From NCBI GenBank assembly GCA_015066705.1, contig SVNV01000005.1, positions 35,470 to 99,469 of the forward strand: a stretch of DNA of 64,000 bases, in the 5' to 3' direction. The stretch comes from Ruminococcus sp. GTDB taxonomy: Bacteria; Bacillota; Clostridia; Oscillospirales; Ruminococcaceae. The notes beneath the pieces were generated by a model. It had not been told where the DNA came from, ran no database searches, and was given only the letters and a program-made list of their open reading frames with translations. The position numbers and the translations under genes are program-made. Positions 1-8,577 of the stretch are shown here, piece by piece (position 1 is the first letter of the stretch; every line of letters starts with the position of its first letter).

Positions 1-2
1 GA

Positions 3-797
3 AGCAACAATAACGTTGAATCAATTACCCTTACGGTAAATCCTCACGAATACCACACCTACGGGTTTGTTTACAATGGTACCGAGGTCAGCTTTTATAT
101 CGACGGTGAATTTTTCACCTCTTATCAGGCAACAAAAGCTCCGAATTACATTTACGTCTACGCAAACAACGATTACAATATCACCTCAACCATTGAAACT
201 GTGGCAGTTTACAGCAATTCTCACACTGCCGATGAGGTAAGGGCTGTTTCAGCAGGAATCACTTCTAAGTACAAATACCAAATCATTCCGCCGGAAAAAG
301 GACTTCTCCTCTATGACCACGGTAACCAGTGCGAAGAAATCACAAACGGCTGGGCACTCAACTCCTACGACAGCTGGTCAGGTACAATCTGTACCCACGC
401 TGAAAATTCCATCAACCTCAACGGCTATAATTCAAGGTCATACATACGTCACTGTTCAACTCAGCCTCGCAATCTTATTGACTTCACACCATACACAAGA
501 CTTTATTTTCTCCTGTCCACATCGGCATTCCCCGGTGACGTTAACTTCTCCGACACCATAGAAGGTGCAAAATGTGGCTATACATCGAATTCCGACCACA
601 CTTCGTCGTCAGGCAGAGTTTACTGCGAAGCTACTGTTGCGGGAATCGGAGGAAAAACAGGTCAGACAGAAGCTGACGCTGTGCTTGTATGTATGGATAT
701 TTCAGGAGTGAACGGATTGTATGCACCGGTTATTGCTGACGGTGCAGGTGCTCAGAACGGAGACTGCACAAAGGTCTATAAGGTATGGCTCGGATAA
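3..797 (+). CDS. Phage structural/tail-fibre-like protein, C-terminal part (5' end outside window)
   Basis: The reading frame is open from base 3, so the gene starts before the window; the GTG at 201 has no ribosome binding site and is internal. About 264 residues are visible. Early residues (YGFVYNGTEVSFYIDGEFF and on) read like a concanavalin/LamG-type beta-sandwich strand pattern. The C-terminal half is rich in Ser, Thr, Asn and Gly, as in receptor-binding or appendage proteins. No catalytic motif is recognised. It ends just before a holin and an endolysin, the usual place for a phage tail-fibre or minor structural protein. Function is inferred from position and composition only; a secreted host adhesin cannot be excluded. 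Confidence 0.5.
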   Translation, partial: SNNNVESITLTVNPHEYHTYGFVYNGTEVSFYIDGEFFTSYQATKAPNYIYVYANNDYNITSTIETVAVYSNSHTADEVRAVSAGITSKYKYQIIPPEKGLLLYDHGNQCEEITNGWALNSYDSWSGTICTHAENSINLNGYNSRSYIRHCSTQPRNLIDFTPYTRLYFLLSTSAFPGDVNFSDTIEGAKCGYTSNSDHTSSSGRVYCEATVAGIGGKTGQTEADAVLVCMDISGVNGLYAPVIADGAGAQNGDCTKVYKVWLG

Positions 798-824
798 GGA
801 GGGATATTTATAAAGATAAAATTT

Positions 825-1226
825 ATGGCTTTTATCGGCTTTGCAGGAAGCTTTTTAGCGAGGCTTATGGGTGGCTTCACCAACGACCTGAAAACCCTCA
901 TTATGCTTATGGCAATCGACTTTATAACCGGACTTGCTGTTGCAGGAATTTTCAAAAAAAGCGATAAAACCGAAAACGGTGCATTAAGCTCAAAAACGGG
1001 ATTTCGTGGTATTGCAAAGAAATGCCTTGCTCTCACCTTTGTACTTATAGCTCACAGACTTGACCTGCTTCTGGGCGTAAGCTTTACCCGTACCGCAGTA
1101 ATACTTGCCTACATAGCAAACGAGCTTGTTTCCATTATTGAAAACGCAGGACTTATGGGAATGCCCGTACCTATGGTCGTTAAAAAGGCAATCGACATTC
1201 TCACAGAAAAATCACAAGACAACTGA
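825..1226 (+). CDS. Phage holin family protein (toxin secretion/phage lysis holin type)
   Basis: Small membrane protein of about 133 residues. Hydrophobic segments lie near residues 1-15, 27-46 and 65-95; the pattern GGFTNDL followed by MAIDFITGLAVAGIF matches the GGW...DxxTG core of the phage_holin_4 family. Such proteins form membrane lesions that let the endolysin reach the wall. It sits between a structural gene and a GH25 lysozyme, a standard lysis cassette. Coordinates start at the first standard codon, ATG 825. The strong AGGAGG at 797-802 is 22 bases away from that ATG but exactly 7 bases from an in-frame ATA at 810, so the true N-terminus may be 5 residues longer. Confidence 0.75.
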   Translation: MAFIGFAGSFLARLMGGFTNDLKTLIMLMAIDFITGLAVAGIFKKSDKTENGALSSKTGFRGIAKKCLALTFVLIAHRLDLLLGVSFTRTAVILAYIANELVSIIENAGLMGMPVPMVVKKAIDILTEKSQDN

Positions 1227-1238
1227 CAGGAGGTTTAT

Positions 1239-2300
1239 ATGACAAAAGTTATTGATATTTCAAAACATCAGGTGAAAATGAATTTCAACACTGCCGTAAA
1301 GAAAGGCATAAAAGCAGTAATGCTCAGAGCCGCTTACGGCGAAAACCGTGATATCAAGTTTGAAGAATTCTACTCAGATGCTACAAAAGAAAAGCTTTCA
1401 GTAGGAGCATATTTCTTTGCGACGTGGCATTACAATTCTGTATCAAAGGACTACGAAACAGCCAAGAAAAATGCTGTTTTACAGACAAAAAAAGCTCTCG
1501 GATTTCTCAAGGGCAAAAAAATAACAGCTCCCGTAGCAATCGACATAGAGCTCGAAAAAAATGCACGTCTTGAATTTTCAAAAGCAGAGCTTACCGACCT
1601 TGTAAACCTTGCCGTTTCAGAAATTAAAAAGGCAGGCTACAACCCGCTGGTGTATTCTTCGATAAGCTGGTTTTATGACCGTTTTGAAGCAAACAGAATT
1701 GCCTGTCCGCTATGGATAGCATACTACTATGAAAACGCGAAATATGACGAATTTCCTGATAACAAGTATGGCAGACTTCTCTCACAGCTCAAAGACAAAG
1801 CCGTCCTCTGGCAGTATTCCTCAACGGGCGACGGAAAAAGCTATGGTGCTTCGTCAGCCTGTGTCGATGAAAACTTCTGCTATGACCAAAAGCTTTTCTG
1901 GGGTGAAGCTTCGCCGTCAGCAACCTCCCCGACCATTTCAGATGAAAAGAAATCCCTCTACACCGTTAAAATCCGTCAGGGAAGCTGGTACATAAGAAAG
2001 CGAAACGATGTCACCTCCCAACCCCTTAAAATCATCAGCGGAAACGTGACACTTCAGGCTTCACAAAAGAAAAACGGCTGGTATTATCTCATCTCCCACA
2101 AAGGCTGGATTGGCCCTGCGGCAATCTCCGACGCTCTTTACAACAAAGCCCCTACCCACACTGTAAAATCAGGAGAAAACCTGACTCTGATTTCAAAGAA
2201 ATACGGTGTAACCATTGACGAAATCCTGAAGAAAAATATAAAAAAATACCCGAAAATCACCCGGAACTACATTCAGACGGGCTGGATTCTGAGTATCTGA
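1239..2300 (+). CDS. GH25 lysozyme (endolysin) with SH3-like and LysM wall-binding domains
   Basis: Peptidoglycan muramidase of 353 residues. The GH25 barrel covers about residues 1-220: the N-terminal VIDISKHQ has Asp6, and the AIDIE motif carries Asp102 and Glu104, the expected catalytic pair. An SH3b-like segment lies around 243-297, and a LysM repeat around 302-353 (HTVKSGENL...ISKKYGVT). There is no signal peptide, as expected for a holin-dependent endolysin. The start is ATG 1239 with AGGAGG 7 bases upstream. It follows the holin by 12 bases, so the two are probably co-transcribed. A house-keeping autolysin is less likely because of the missing signal peptide and the holin neighbour. 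Confidence 0.9.
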   Translation: MTKVIDISKHQVKMNFNTAVKKGIKAVMLRAAYGENRDIKFEEFYSDATKEKLSVGAYFFATWHYNSVSKDYETAKKNAVLQTKKALGFLKGKKITAPVAIDIELEKNARLEFSKAELTDLVNLAVSEIKKAGYNPLVYSSISWFYDRFEANRIACPLWIAYYYENAKYDEFPDNKYGRLLSQLKDKAVLWQYSSTGDGKSYGASSACVDENFCYDQKLFWGEASPSATSPTISDEKKSLYTVKIRQGSWYIRKRNDVTSQPLKIISGNVTLQASQKKNGWYYLISHKGWIGPAAISDALYNKAPTHTVKSGENLTLISKKYGVTIDEILKKNIKKYPKITRNYIQTGWILSI

Positions 2301-2302
2301 CA

Positions 2303-2344
2303 AAACAAAAAACTGCATTTGAAGGTGTAACCCTTCAAATGCAG
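2303..2344 (-). terminator. Rho-independent terminator, minus strand
   Basis: A perfect 13-bp stem (2313-2325 with 2332-2344, loop of 6). On the minus strand it is followed by TTTTTTGTTTT (2303-2312), so it ends the EAL/HDOD transcript. The same stem may also stop the convergent phage lysis transcript, but with no T tract on that side. Confidence 0.85.
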
Positions 2345-2351
2345 AAATAAG

Positions 2352-3578
2352 TTATTGAACCATTTTCATAAGCTCTTCCGTTGCCTTGATACATTCAACG
2401 TAGTCCTTGGCAAGAATGTTTTCATCAGTTCCGTATGTAGCATTAAAGTGGTCAACAACCTCCCACTCAGCCTTTTCATAAGAAACAACAACGTTCAGCA
2501 CGTCATAGAACATTCCCTGATTTGCACCGGAAAGTGCAGCCTTGATGTTGTCTGAAATAGACAGCTTATTCATAATAGCATTACTGTCCTTGCTCTTAAG
2601 GTCGATGATTGCCGACATAAGACCCATAAGGTAGTATTCCTTAGCGTCCTTTTTACGTCTAACAATTCTCATAGCAAGGCTTTCACAGAACTTAGCTCTG
2701 AAAAATGCTCTTGTAATAGTTTCGTCAGGAGCGTCAGTCTTGATTCTCTGAAGTCCCATAAGATGAACCCATTCTCTTGTTCGTCTGAGACCGATAAGCT
2801 GAACAGCCTGCAGAACTGAAGAAATCTGTTCTGAGCTTTCCATTCTGAGAGCATTAACAAGTCTCAACAGCTTAAGCGTCATAGCAGCGTCCTGCTCGAT
2901 AATTTCAGAAATCTCATTGAAATCAACACCGTCGTCGTGAATAATCCCCATGAGTCTGAAGAATGTCTGAGCCATAGGCGTACAGCCCTGAGCAGTTACA
3001 ATAAGCGGTCTTTCATAATAAAATCCCTGAAAATACACCGCACCCAGCGACTTGGCATATTCAACCATTTCCTTGGTTTCAAGCTTTTCAGCGAGAATTT
3101 TAATTCTTCTTTCACGACAAATTCTGGCTGTTTTTTCAATGTTTTCTTTAAAGGAATTCAAAAAGTCAATTTTAACAATATCCGCAACCTCTAAGAAAGG
3201 TTCTGTTCCATCGTTAAGCTCATAGTCATCAAGAGCTATGGTATATCCCTGCTCACGCAAATCACGGCAGGCCTGCAGAATTTCATCTGTTGCCTCAACA
3301 GTTTCCAGAATTTCGACAACAAGAGTATCCTGAGGCAAAAGAAGAGCAGTCTTACTCAGAAGATGATGTTCTGTAAAATTAACAAAAGCCTTTTTTCCAT
3401 CAAACATAAATTCCGGCTCTCCGCCGAAAAAGCTACTGTTTATTACCTCGGCGGTCGACATATCACCGTCGTTTTCGCTGTAAGGCGCAGGTACAGGAGT
3501 TTTTCTGTAAAGAAGCTCGTAAGCCACAGTATTATCCCACAAATCAAAAATTGGTTGTCTTGCAAAATAGCTTTCCAC
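2352..3578 (-). CDS. EAL-like/HDOD domain signalling protein (YuxH type), EAL motifs degenerate
   Basis: 408 residues in two parts: an EAL-like barrel (about 1-190) and an HDOD domain (about 200-400). The EAL signature is ELLYR at residues 21-25. The LDDYE (116-120), VKID (135-138) and AEKLET (163-168) positions are recognisable but depart from the metal-binding consensus of active c-di-GMP phosphodiesterases (the usual DDFG is DDYE). Family members of this EAL-HDOD layout usually act as signalling or scaffold proteins. Start is GTG 3578 with AAGGAG 7 bases upstream. It is a monocistronic unit with its own promoter (3609-3637) and terminator. Whether it binds c-di-GMP cannot be told from sequence. 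Confidence 0.85.
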   Translation of the reverse strand: MESYFARQPIFDLWDNTVAYELLYRKTPVPAPYSENDGDMSTAEVINSSFFGGEPEFMFDGKKAFVNFTEHHLLSKTALLLPQDTLVVEILETVEATDEILQACRDLREQGYTIALDDYELNDGTEPFLEVADIVKIDFLNSFKENIEKTARICRERRIKILAEKLETKEMVEYAKSLGAVYFQGFYYERPLIVTAQGCTPMAQTFFRLMGIIHDDGVDFNEISEIIEQDAAMTLKLLRLVNALRMESSEQISSVLQAVQLIGLRRTREWVHLMGLQRIKTDAPDETITRAFFRAKFCESLAMRIVRRKKDAKEYYLMGLMSAIIDLKSKDSNAIMNKLSISDNIKAALSGANQGMFYDVLNVVVSYEKAEWEVVDHFNATYGTDENILAKDYVECIKATEELMKMVQ

Positions 3579-3608
3579 AAAAATTCTCCTTCCTCTTAAC
3601 TTTTCACT

Positions 3609-3637
3609 ATTTTAACATATTTTTCAACAAATTTCAA
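3609..3637 (-). promoter_or_regulatory. Sigma-A-type promoter of the EAL/HDOD gene
   Basis: Minus-strand TTGAAA (3632-3637), 17-base spacer, TAAAAT (3609-3614). It lies about 30 bases upstream of the GTG start. Confidence 0.7.
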
Positions 3638-3697
3638 GGGTTCTTTATACATTTTGCAAAAATTTCATAGTTTTTAAGTATTTTAATCAAAATAGCA

Positions 3698-3731
3698 ACT
3701 ACCCTTTTTATATTCCTACAAAAAGGGTAGT
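3698..3731 (-). terminator. Stem-loop downstream of the B12-regulated gene
   Basis: A perfect 12-bp inverted repeat (3698-3709 with 3720-3731, loop of 10). It lies just past the stop of the DUF4430-like gene. The arms themselves end in A5/T5; the T tract after the stem is interrupted, so termination is likely but not certain. Confidence 0.6.
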
Positions 3732-3745
3732 CAATATGCTAAAAA

Positions 3746-4555
3746 TCATCTTCTTTTCTTTGCTAAAATTGCACAAATTCCAAACACAGCAGGTGAAACC
3801 ATACAAACAGCCAGCCCCGTGTCGGCAGGAATATCATCTTCCTCAGGAATCTCTTCTTCAGGTGTCAGCTTGTTTCTGATGCTTTCGCAGGCAAAATCAA
3901 TTTCCTCCTGTGAGCTGTCGAGGTCAGTGATTACAGCCTTTTCATCTGGAATATCAATTCCCTTTGCTTCAGCAATAAGTCTGGTTGCTTCATTTCTGTT
4001 TACATTGCCTGTAAGCGACGGACTTCCGCCCCATGATGAATTATCACAGCCAACATCTGCGCCGTAGCCGTAGATTGAATATCTCAGGCTGATAACGTCG
4101 CCGTCCGCCGGCGAATATTCAGAAATCGACACGCTTGACGAAAGGTCATTCACAAAAAATATGAAACCGCTTTCTGAGGTGTAATCAAACTCGCAGAGCT
4201 GGTTTTCTTCAGCTCTTCCTGTGAGACTTGCCACGTCAACAACTGCGCTCAGACAGTCTGGAAGAATAACCTCTCCACCTTGGTCAACAAAACCGCCGAT
4301 GTAGTTTCCAAAGCTACTTTCTGTTACAAGGACATTTTCTTCGCCCACAGCACGTTTCACGATGTCAATACCGTTGTCGTACTCATAAAAAGGTACTGTT
4401 TCCGGCTCGAAAATGTAACCCTGCCCTAACGAAAATTTTTCCACGGACACCGTTACATATCCGTCAGGCTCATAAGCCCACGCGCTTGTACAAGCCATTG
4501 AAGCCATAAGTCCCGTAGCAACAAGGATTGCACCAAGTCTTTTAAGTTTTTTCAT
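3746..4555 (-). CDS. Secreted, surface-anchored DUF4430-like protein under cobalamin riboswitch control
   Basis: 269 residues. There is a signal peptide (MKKLKRLGAILVATG..., cleaved near ACTSAWA). The body has a VPFYEYDNGIDIVKRA stretch and a later FFVNDLSSSVSISEYSPADGD stretch resembling DUF4430/transcobalamin C-terminal-like domains. An acidic linker follows, and the C-terminus is a sorting-like tail: PADTG, a hydrophobic segment, then KKRR. Start is ATG 4555 with AAGGAG upstream; longer in-frame starts would lie inside the riboswitch. Related DUF4430 proteins are linked to corrinoid capture, and the B12 riboswitch directly upstream supports that. Binding of cobalamin itself is inferred. 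No BtuCDF transporter genes are adjacent. Confidence 0.75.
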   Translation of the reverse strand: MKKLKRLGAILVATGLMASMACTSAWAYEPDGYVTVSVEKFSLGQGYIFEPETVPFYEYDNGIDIVKRAVGEENVLVTESSFGNYIGGFVDQGGEVILPDCLSAVVDVASLTGRAEENQLCEFDYTSESGFIFFVNDLSSSVSISEYSPADGDVISLRYSIYGYGADVGCDNSSWGGSPSLTGNVNRNEATRLIAEAKGIDIPDEKAVITDLDSSQEEIDFACESIRNKLTPEEEIPEEDDIPADTGLAVCMVSPAVFGICAILAKKRR

Positions 4556-4628
4556 ACAAAAAACTCCTTTCTCTCTGATAATCAGAGCAACTCCGACGCA
4601 TAAGAAAAAATTTACGTCCGAGTGTAAA

Positions 4629-4797
4629 ACAGGCAGGTCTCCTGGCTTGAATTCAACCGTTTTGTCATAGCCTTCCCGATTTCCCAGTGGCATAAAATAC
4701 AACAAACGTCCTTCTCACAGTAGCGGGTACTGCTACGGATTTTAACCGTATTCCCTTTTAAAGCTTGTCTTTTATGATAAAACAAGCTACCTTTTTA
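4629..4797 (-). promoter_or_regulatory. Cobalamin (B12) riboswitch
   Basis: The minus strand carries the class consensus in order: GGGAA (4751-4755), GGTTAAAATCC, CCCGCTACTG (4719-4728), GGGAAG, and the B12 box AAGCCAGGAGACCTGCC (4632-4648). Downstream lie two candidate expression-platform hairpins: 4591-4622 (one mismatch) and the palindrome 4573-4587, which abuts the AAGGAG ribosome binding site at 4561-4570. Control of translation initiation is therefore plausible. High cobalamin would be expected to repress the DUF4430-like gene. Confidence 0.93.
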
Positions 4798-4804
4798 CAT
4801 TAAA

Positions 4805-4833
4805 AGTTTAACACACAAGGCTATGAATGTCAA
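4805..4833 (-). promoter_or_regulatory. Promoter upstream of the B12 riboswitch
   Basis: Minus-strand TTGACA (4828-4833), 17-base spacer, TAAACT (4805-4810). The predicted transcript start lies at the first base of the riboswitch. The -35 box touches the T tract of the upstream terminator. Confidence 0.7.
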
Positions 4834-4834
4834 C

Positions 4835-4860
4835 AAAAAAGGCATCGGATTTCCGATGCC
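4835..4860 (-). terminator. Rho-independent terminator of the zinc-ribbon gene
   Basis: A 9-bp stem GGCATCGGA/TCCGATGCC (4841-4860), followed on the minus strand by TTTTTTG. Confidence 0.9.
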
Positions 4861-4873
4861 CTATGTGAATAAA

Positions 4874-5629
4874 TTAAAGTATTTTTTCGCCACAGTAACG
4901 ACAGAATTTAGCTCCCTCTGCAATCTCCTTACCGCATGCCTTACATACGTTTAAAGCCTCAGCTGTCTCTTCGATAACAGGCTCAGCTGTTTCTTCAATA
5001 ACAGGCTCAATCTCTTCAACAACCGGTGCTGTTTCTTCAACAGCAGGTGCAGGAAGTTCTTCCTTAACCTCAGCCACAACAGGAGCTACAGGTGCAACAG
5101 GTGCTGTCGCAGTTGTATTCTTGAACACCTCAACAGTTGTCTTTGAAATTCCCGCCTTGATTAAAATTCCAAGTCCCGAAAGAATGATAAACAAAGCGAT
5201 TACAACAGGAAGTCCGTAGCATACAAGCTGGTTTACCGCTCTGAAAAGCTCGCCGTCAGATTCTGTACCCTTAAGTCCGCCGTCGAGAATGAATTTCAGA
5301 GAATTGATAACAGGGATAACTGCAAGAGCAATTCCCGAAATCACAAGAAGAGCGCCTTCCTTTGTACCGGTTGTCTTTTTGCCGACGCCACCGATGAGTG
5401 TAAACATTACAAGGAAAGTAAACACAAACATTGTAACTGCTGTTCCGTAAACATCAAAGAAATCCTTATTGTTAAGAAGAACATAGTCAACAAGGTTGTC
5501 GCCTTTGAAAGCGTATTTGTAGACAAGATTCATTGCAAATTCCTGAACTACCCCAAGGGCAGAAAAAAGAAATGCAATCACCATCATCACAAGCGGAAAT
5601 CCCTTTGTATTAGTAAGTTTTTTATTCAT
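4874..5629 (-). CDS. Membrane protein with C-terminal zinc-ribbon
   Basis: 251 residues with four predicted membrane segments (about 12-32, 62-82, 94-112, 136-158). A long Pro/Val/Glu-rich linker with EETAEPVIEE-type repeats follows. The last 25 residues form a zinc-ribbon, CKACG...CRYCG. This layout (membrane domain, disordered linker, double-CxxC ribbon) is common in Firmicutes hypothetical proteins; no enzymatic function is recognised. The ATG at 5629 has an AAAGGA about 11 bases upstream. It lies downstream of the YfhO/GT2 pair with a 69-base gap, so read-through from that operon is possible. Confidence 0.75.
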   Translation of the reverse strand: MNKKLTNTKGFPLVMMVIAFLFSALGVVQEFAMNLVYKYAFKGDNLVDYVLLNNKDFFDVYGTAVTMFVFTFLVMFTLIGGVGKKTTGTKEGALLVISGIALAVIPVINSLKFILDGGLKGTESDGELFRAVNQLVCYGLPVVIALFIILSGLGILIKAGISKTTVEVFKNTTATAPVAPVAPVVAEVKEELPAPAVEETAPVVEEIEPVIEETAEPVIEETAEALNVCKACGKEIAEGAKFCRYCGEKIL

Positions 5630-5698
5630 TATATTTTACGTCCTTTCAGCTTAAAATGTCATAAAACAATTAAATGATAAACTATTTCAATTTATCTG

Positions 5699-8575
5699 TC
5701 AACCGTTTTTCTGTCGTTTTCTGACAGAAACTCTGTTATTTGTCTTTTTATCAGGATAAATAAGTTTCTTTATGATTTTTCCGTTTTTGTATTCAAACAC
5801 AAAAACCATTGCAAGTGCAAGCAGGCCACAGATTGTGATAATTATTGCCTGTGTGAAATAATCAGGCCAGAATTTCATAGTAACAGTATGCTTACCTGCT
5901 GACAGCGGAACAGCTATCATAGTATCGTCAAGACATTTCACAGGATTAACCTTTTTACCGTCAACGGTAATTGTCCAGCCGTTTTCGTAAGGGATAGTTG
6001 TAAAGAGAAGCTGTCCGTCCTCTGCTGTAACAGTACCCTCAAGGTATGTGTCAGAATGCTTTGTGATGTTCCAGGTTCTTTCCTTGAGCTGTGCCACTGC
6101 GTTTTCAAAAGCGTCGTAGTTAAACACATAGAAAAGCTCATCCATCCAGTAAGCTTCCTTTTCTTCCGGAGTAACAGTAACTCTAACTCTCACGTGGTCG
6201 CCCTGACTGAAGGTTCCGAGCTCTGTAATTGAGTAGTCGTCACCGCCGAAGAATGAACCGACATACATAAAGGTATCTGTATCATCAGGCACCTCCGCAA
6301 TAGATGAAGAAGCAACCCAGACATTTACCTTTCTTTCGTACATTGTCGGTAAGAACAGGTAAAGAGGACCGTCAAAATTACATTCAAAGAGGTAATCGAT
6401 GTGACATTCGCCGTGTTCCTCTCTGAAGTAGGAATACTTGGTATGGTCGTTTGAAACATTGACCTTCTGAAGGTTTTCTGTTTCTGTCTTATCGTAATAA
6501 ACTCTTTCAAAATACTGTGTATCAGCATCAGCCGAAAGGATATAATTGAGAAGATTATTCTGGTTTTCAAAAGGATTGTACTCTTCCATTTCAAGGTATT
6601 TGATTCTGCTGTCAGAAGCCATACCGATAGAGAGTGCATAAGGGTTTTCATACACGTTTATAGGCGTTTTTGTTTTAGACGAAGAAACAGCCAGTGTATA
6701 AGGCTCAGGTCTGAAATACTGTGAACGATAATTATCATCCTCTCTGTCCATAAGGTATTTGATTGCAAATACCGCATCAGTAAGAGGGGTTGCACCATCG
6801 TATTTTGTATAGTGCCCGCCATAAGCATAACCAAGGTTTTTGAGAAGCATCAGTGCAGGCGCATTCATAGTTGAGCTTGAGTGGGAAATTCCGTTATAGC
6901 CCACGCCGATAGGGTCGTTAACTGTTCTGTGGCCTGTTGATTCCATACGATAAAAGCCGTTGTCCATTTCTTCAACAGTATCAACAACCTTCACAAGGTC
7001 ATTCATATAGTCGGTATATCCGTCGTAGCCAGAATAAACAAGTCCCGAATAACCTTCGATTGAAGCATTTATACCGATGTCGTTTTTAACAAAAGTATCA
7101 AGTGTATTTACAAAAAGCTCAAGGCAGATGATTCCCACAAGGACAATACAAGCAGGCTTTGAGTTTTTCTTTTTGATAACGTGAACTGCAATATAGCAAA
7201 GCAGTACCGCAAGGATAGTAACTATTATTCCCTGTGGAATAACAATTTCCTTTTCGTCCTGCATAACTGTTCTGAAAGCCTTGAAATATTCAAGCTCCTG
7301 ACTTTCGTAATAGAACACTGCTACGATAATTCCGAAAAGTGAAGCACCCAGTGCTCTTCCCGAAACTCCGTCAAGGTTTTCAAAGGCTCTGGCAGCCATA
7401 ACAACAAGCATTGCCGAGAAAACAAAGGAATATCTGTAAGGAAGCCAGTTTGGAACCTGGAAACCGTGCCAAGCCATATCCACCGGAACAATCCACATAC
7501 AAGCGATAAGTGTCAGAAGTACGATTCCGCCACCGATTTTTTCCTTGGTGTTGATTTTTTCGTTAAGGAAATAGAGCGGAAGCATAAGCAAAGTAAGAGT
7601 TCCGCAGTAAATCATAGGAAGTCCCGTCGGATAAACGGTATCATAGCTCAGCGGAAAGAGCTTTGCAAAAAACTGAATAAATGTAAACTGTGTTCTGATA
7701 GTAAAGTCTGGTTCGGTAAACTCAAGTTTTCCCAGCTTAAGTGAGTTGTAAACCGGAATAAGAACAATACACGCACACATAATTGCGATAACTGTTCCCA
7801 CAAAGAATTTGAGGCATACTGTCAGAAAGCTTTTCGGAAAAATTCTGCCTTCTTTTGTAAAGCAGACATAGAGAAAATATATCAGCGTGAAGAATCCGAC
7901 CATATAGCCGATATAGAAATGTGCCACAAACATAAGTGCCAGCGGGATAATATACGAGAGCATTTTCCCTTTGTCAACAAGTCTGTGAACTCCCCACATA
8001 ATCAGCGGAAGATACACAAGTCCGTCAAGCCACATCGGGTCCATAAGCTGAACTGTCATATATGACATCAGCGAATAAAGAAGTGAAAATGTAATAAGAG
8101 TGCTGTTTTTCTTTATGTCCATTTTCTTTAAGAAAAACATAAATGTAACCGACGCAGCACCTACCTTTGCAAGCTGCATAAACAGTACCGAATAGCACAT
8201 CATCGCTCTCGGAAGCAGGCATATAATCAGCATAAAGGGGCTTGCTAAGTAATATGCAAAAATTCCGAAAAGCTCACCCGAAAGATTTCTCGACCAGCTA
8301 TAAATTATACTTCTGTCGCCCCAGAACCAGTCGTGCATAAGTTCATAGTAGTAAACATACTGTCCGTTAAGGTCAAGGACAAGAACAGATTCCTCACCGA
8401 ATGGGTGAACACCAAAAACCGCATAGGAAATAAACAGAACGATTACCGGAATGAAAAAGGCAAGAAAATACCATTTCTTATCAAAACACCAGTTTCTGAA
8501 TCCTTTTAAAATACCCTTTGGTGACGGCATTTTAAGAGCATTCTTAGGTGCTTTAAGAGCTTTTGCTTCGCTCAT
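5699..8575 (-). CDS. YfhO family membrane protein (GT-C-like glycosyltransferase)
   Basis: About 958 residues: a long N-terminal region of some 12-13 membrane helices with large loops, then an extracellular soluble C-terminal part (about 500-890), a final helix and a basic tail. The early loop (DLNGQYVYYYELMHDWFW) and MDPMWLDGLVYLPLIMWG are hallmarks of the YfhO family. Family members transfer sugars from polyprenyl carriers outside the membrane, for example onto lipoteichoic acid. The preceding GT2 gene would supply the lipid-linked sugar. Two ATGs are possible: 8581 overlaps the GT2 stop as ATGA but lies only 2 bases after AAGGAG, while 8575 has an 8-base spacing and is preferred. The acceptor is unknown. 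Confidence 0.85.
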   Translation of the reverse strand: MSEAKALKAPKNALKMPSPKGILKGFRNWCFDKKWYFLAFFIPVIVLFISYAVFGVHPFGEESVLVLDLNGQYVYYYELMHDWFWGDRSIIYSWSRNLSGELFGIFAYYLASPFMLIICLLPRAMMCYSVLFMQLAKVGAASVTFMFFLKKMDIKKNSTLITFSLLYSLMSYMTVQLMDPMWLDGLVYLPLIMWGVHRLVDKGKMLSYIIPLALMFVAHFYIGYMVGFFTLIYFLYVCFTKEGRIFPKSFLTVCLKFFVGTVIAIMCACIVLIPVYNSLKLGKLEFTEPDFTIRTQFTFIQFFAKLFPLSYDTVYPTGLPMIYCGTLTLLMLPLYFLNEKINTKEKIGGGIVLLTLIACMWIVPVDMAWHGFQVPNWLPYRYSFVFSAMLVVMAARAFENLDGVSGRALGASLFGIIVAVFYYESQELEYFKAFRTVMQDEKEIVIPQGIIVTILAVLLCYIAVHVIKKKNSKPACIVLVGIICLELFVNTLDTFVKNDIGINASIEGYSGLVYSGYDGYTDYMNDLVKVVDTVEEMDNGFYRMESTGHRTVNDPIGVGYNGISHSSSTMNAPALMLLKNLGYAYGGHYTKYDGATPLTDAVFAIKYLMDREDDNYRSQYFRPEPYTLAVSSSKTKTPINVYENPYALSIGMASDSRIKYLEMEEYNPFENQNNLLNYILSADADTQYFERVYYDKTETENLQKVNVSNDHTKYSYFREEHGECHIDYLFECNFDGPLYLFLPTMYERKVNVWVASSSIAEVPDDTDTFMYVGSFFGGDDYSITELGTFSQGDHVRVRVTVTPEEKEAYWMDELFYVFNYDAFENAVAQLKERTWNITKHSDTYLEGTVTAEDGQLLFTTIPYENGWTITVDGKKVNPVKCLDDTMIAVPLSAGKHTVTMKFWPDYFTQAIIITICGLLALAMVFVFEYKNGKIIKKLIYPDKKTNNRVSVRKRQKNG

Positions 8576-8577
8576 AA

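Noticed and set aside
201..797. Complete gene starting at GTG 201
   Set aside because: No ribosome binding site; the frame is open to the left edge, so the gene is truncated by the window.
3746..4705. Longer version of the DUF4430-like protein starting at 4705
   Set aside because: The extra 50 codons are the cobalamin riboswitch, which is untranslated RNA.
7466..7744. Short plus-strand frame inside the YfhO gene
   Set aside because: No ribosome binding site and no family resemblance; shadow of the membrane protein gene.
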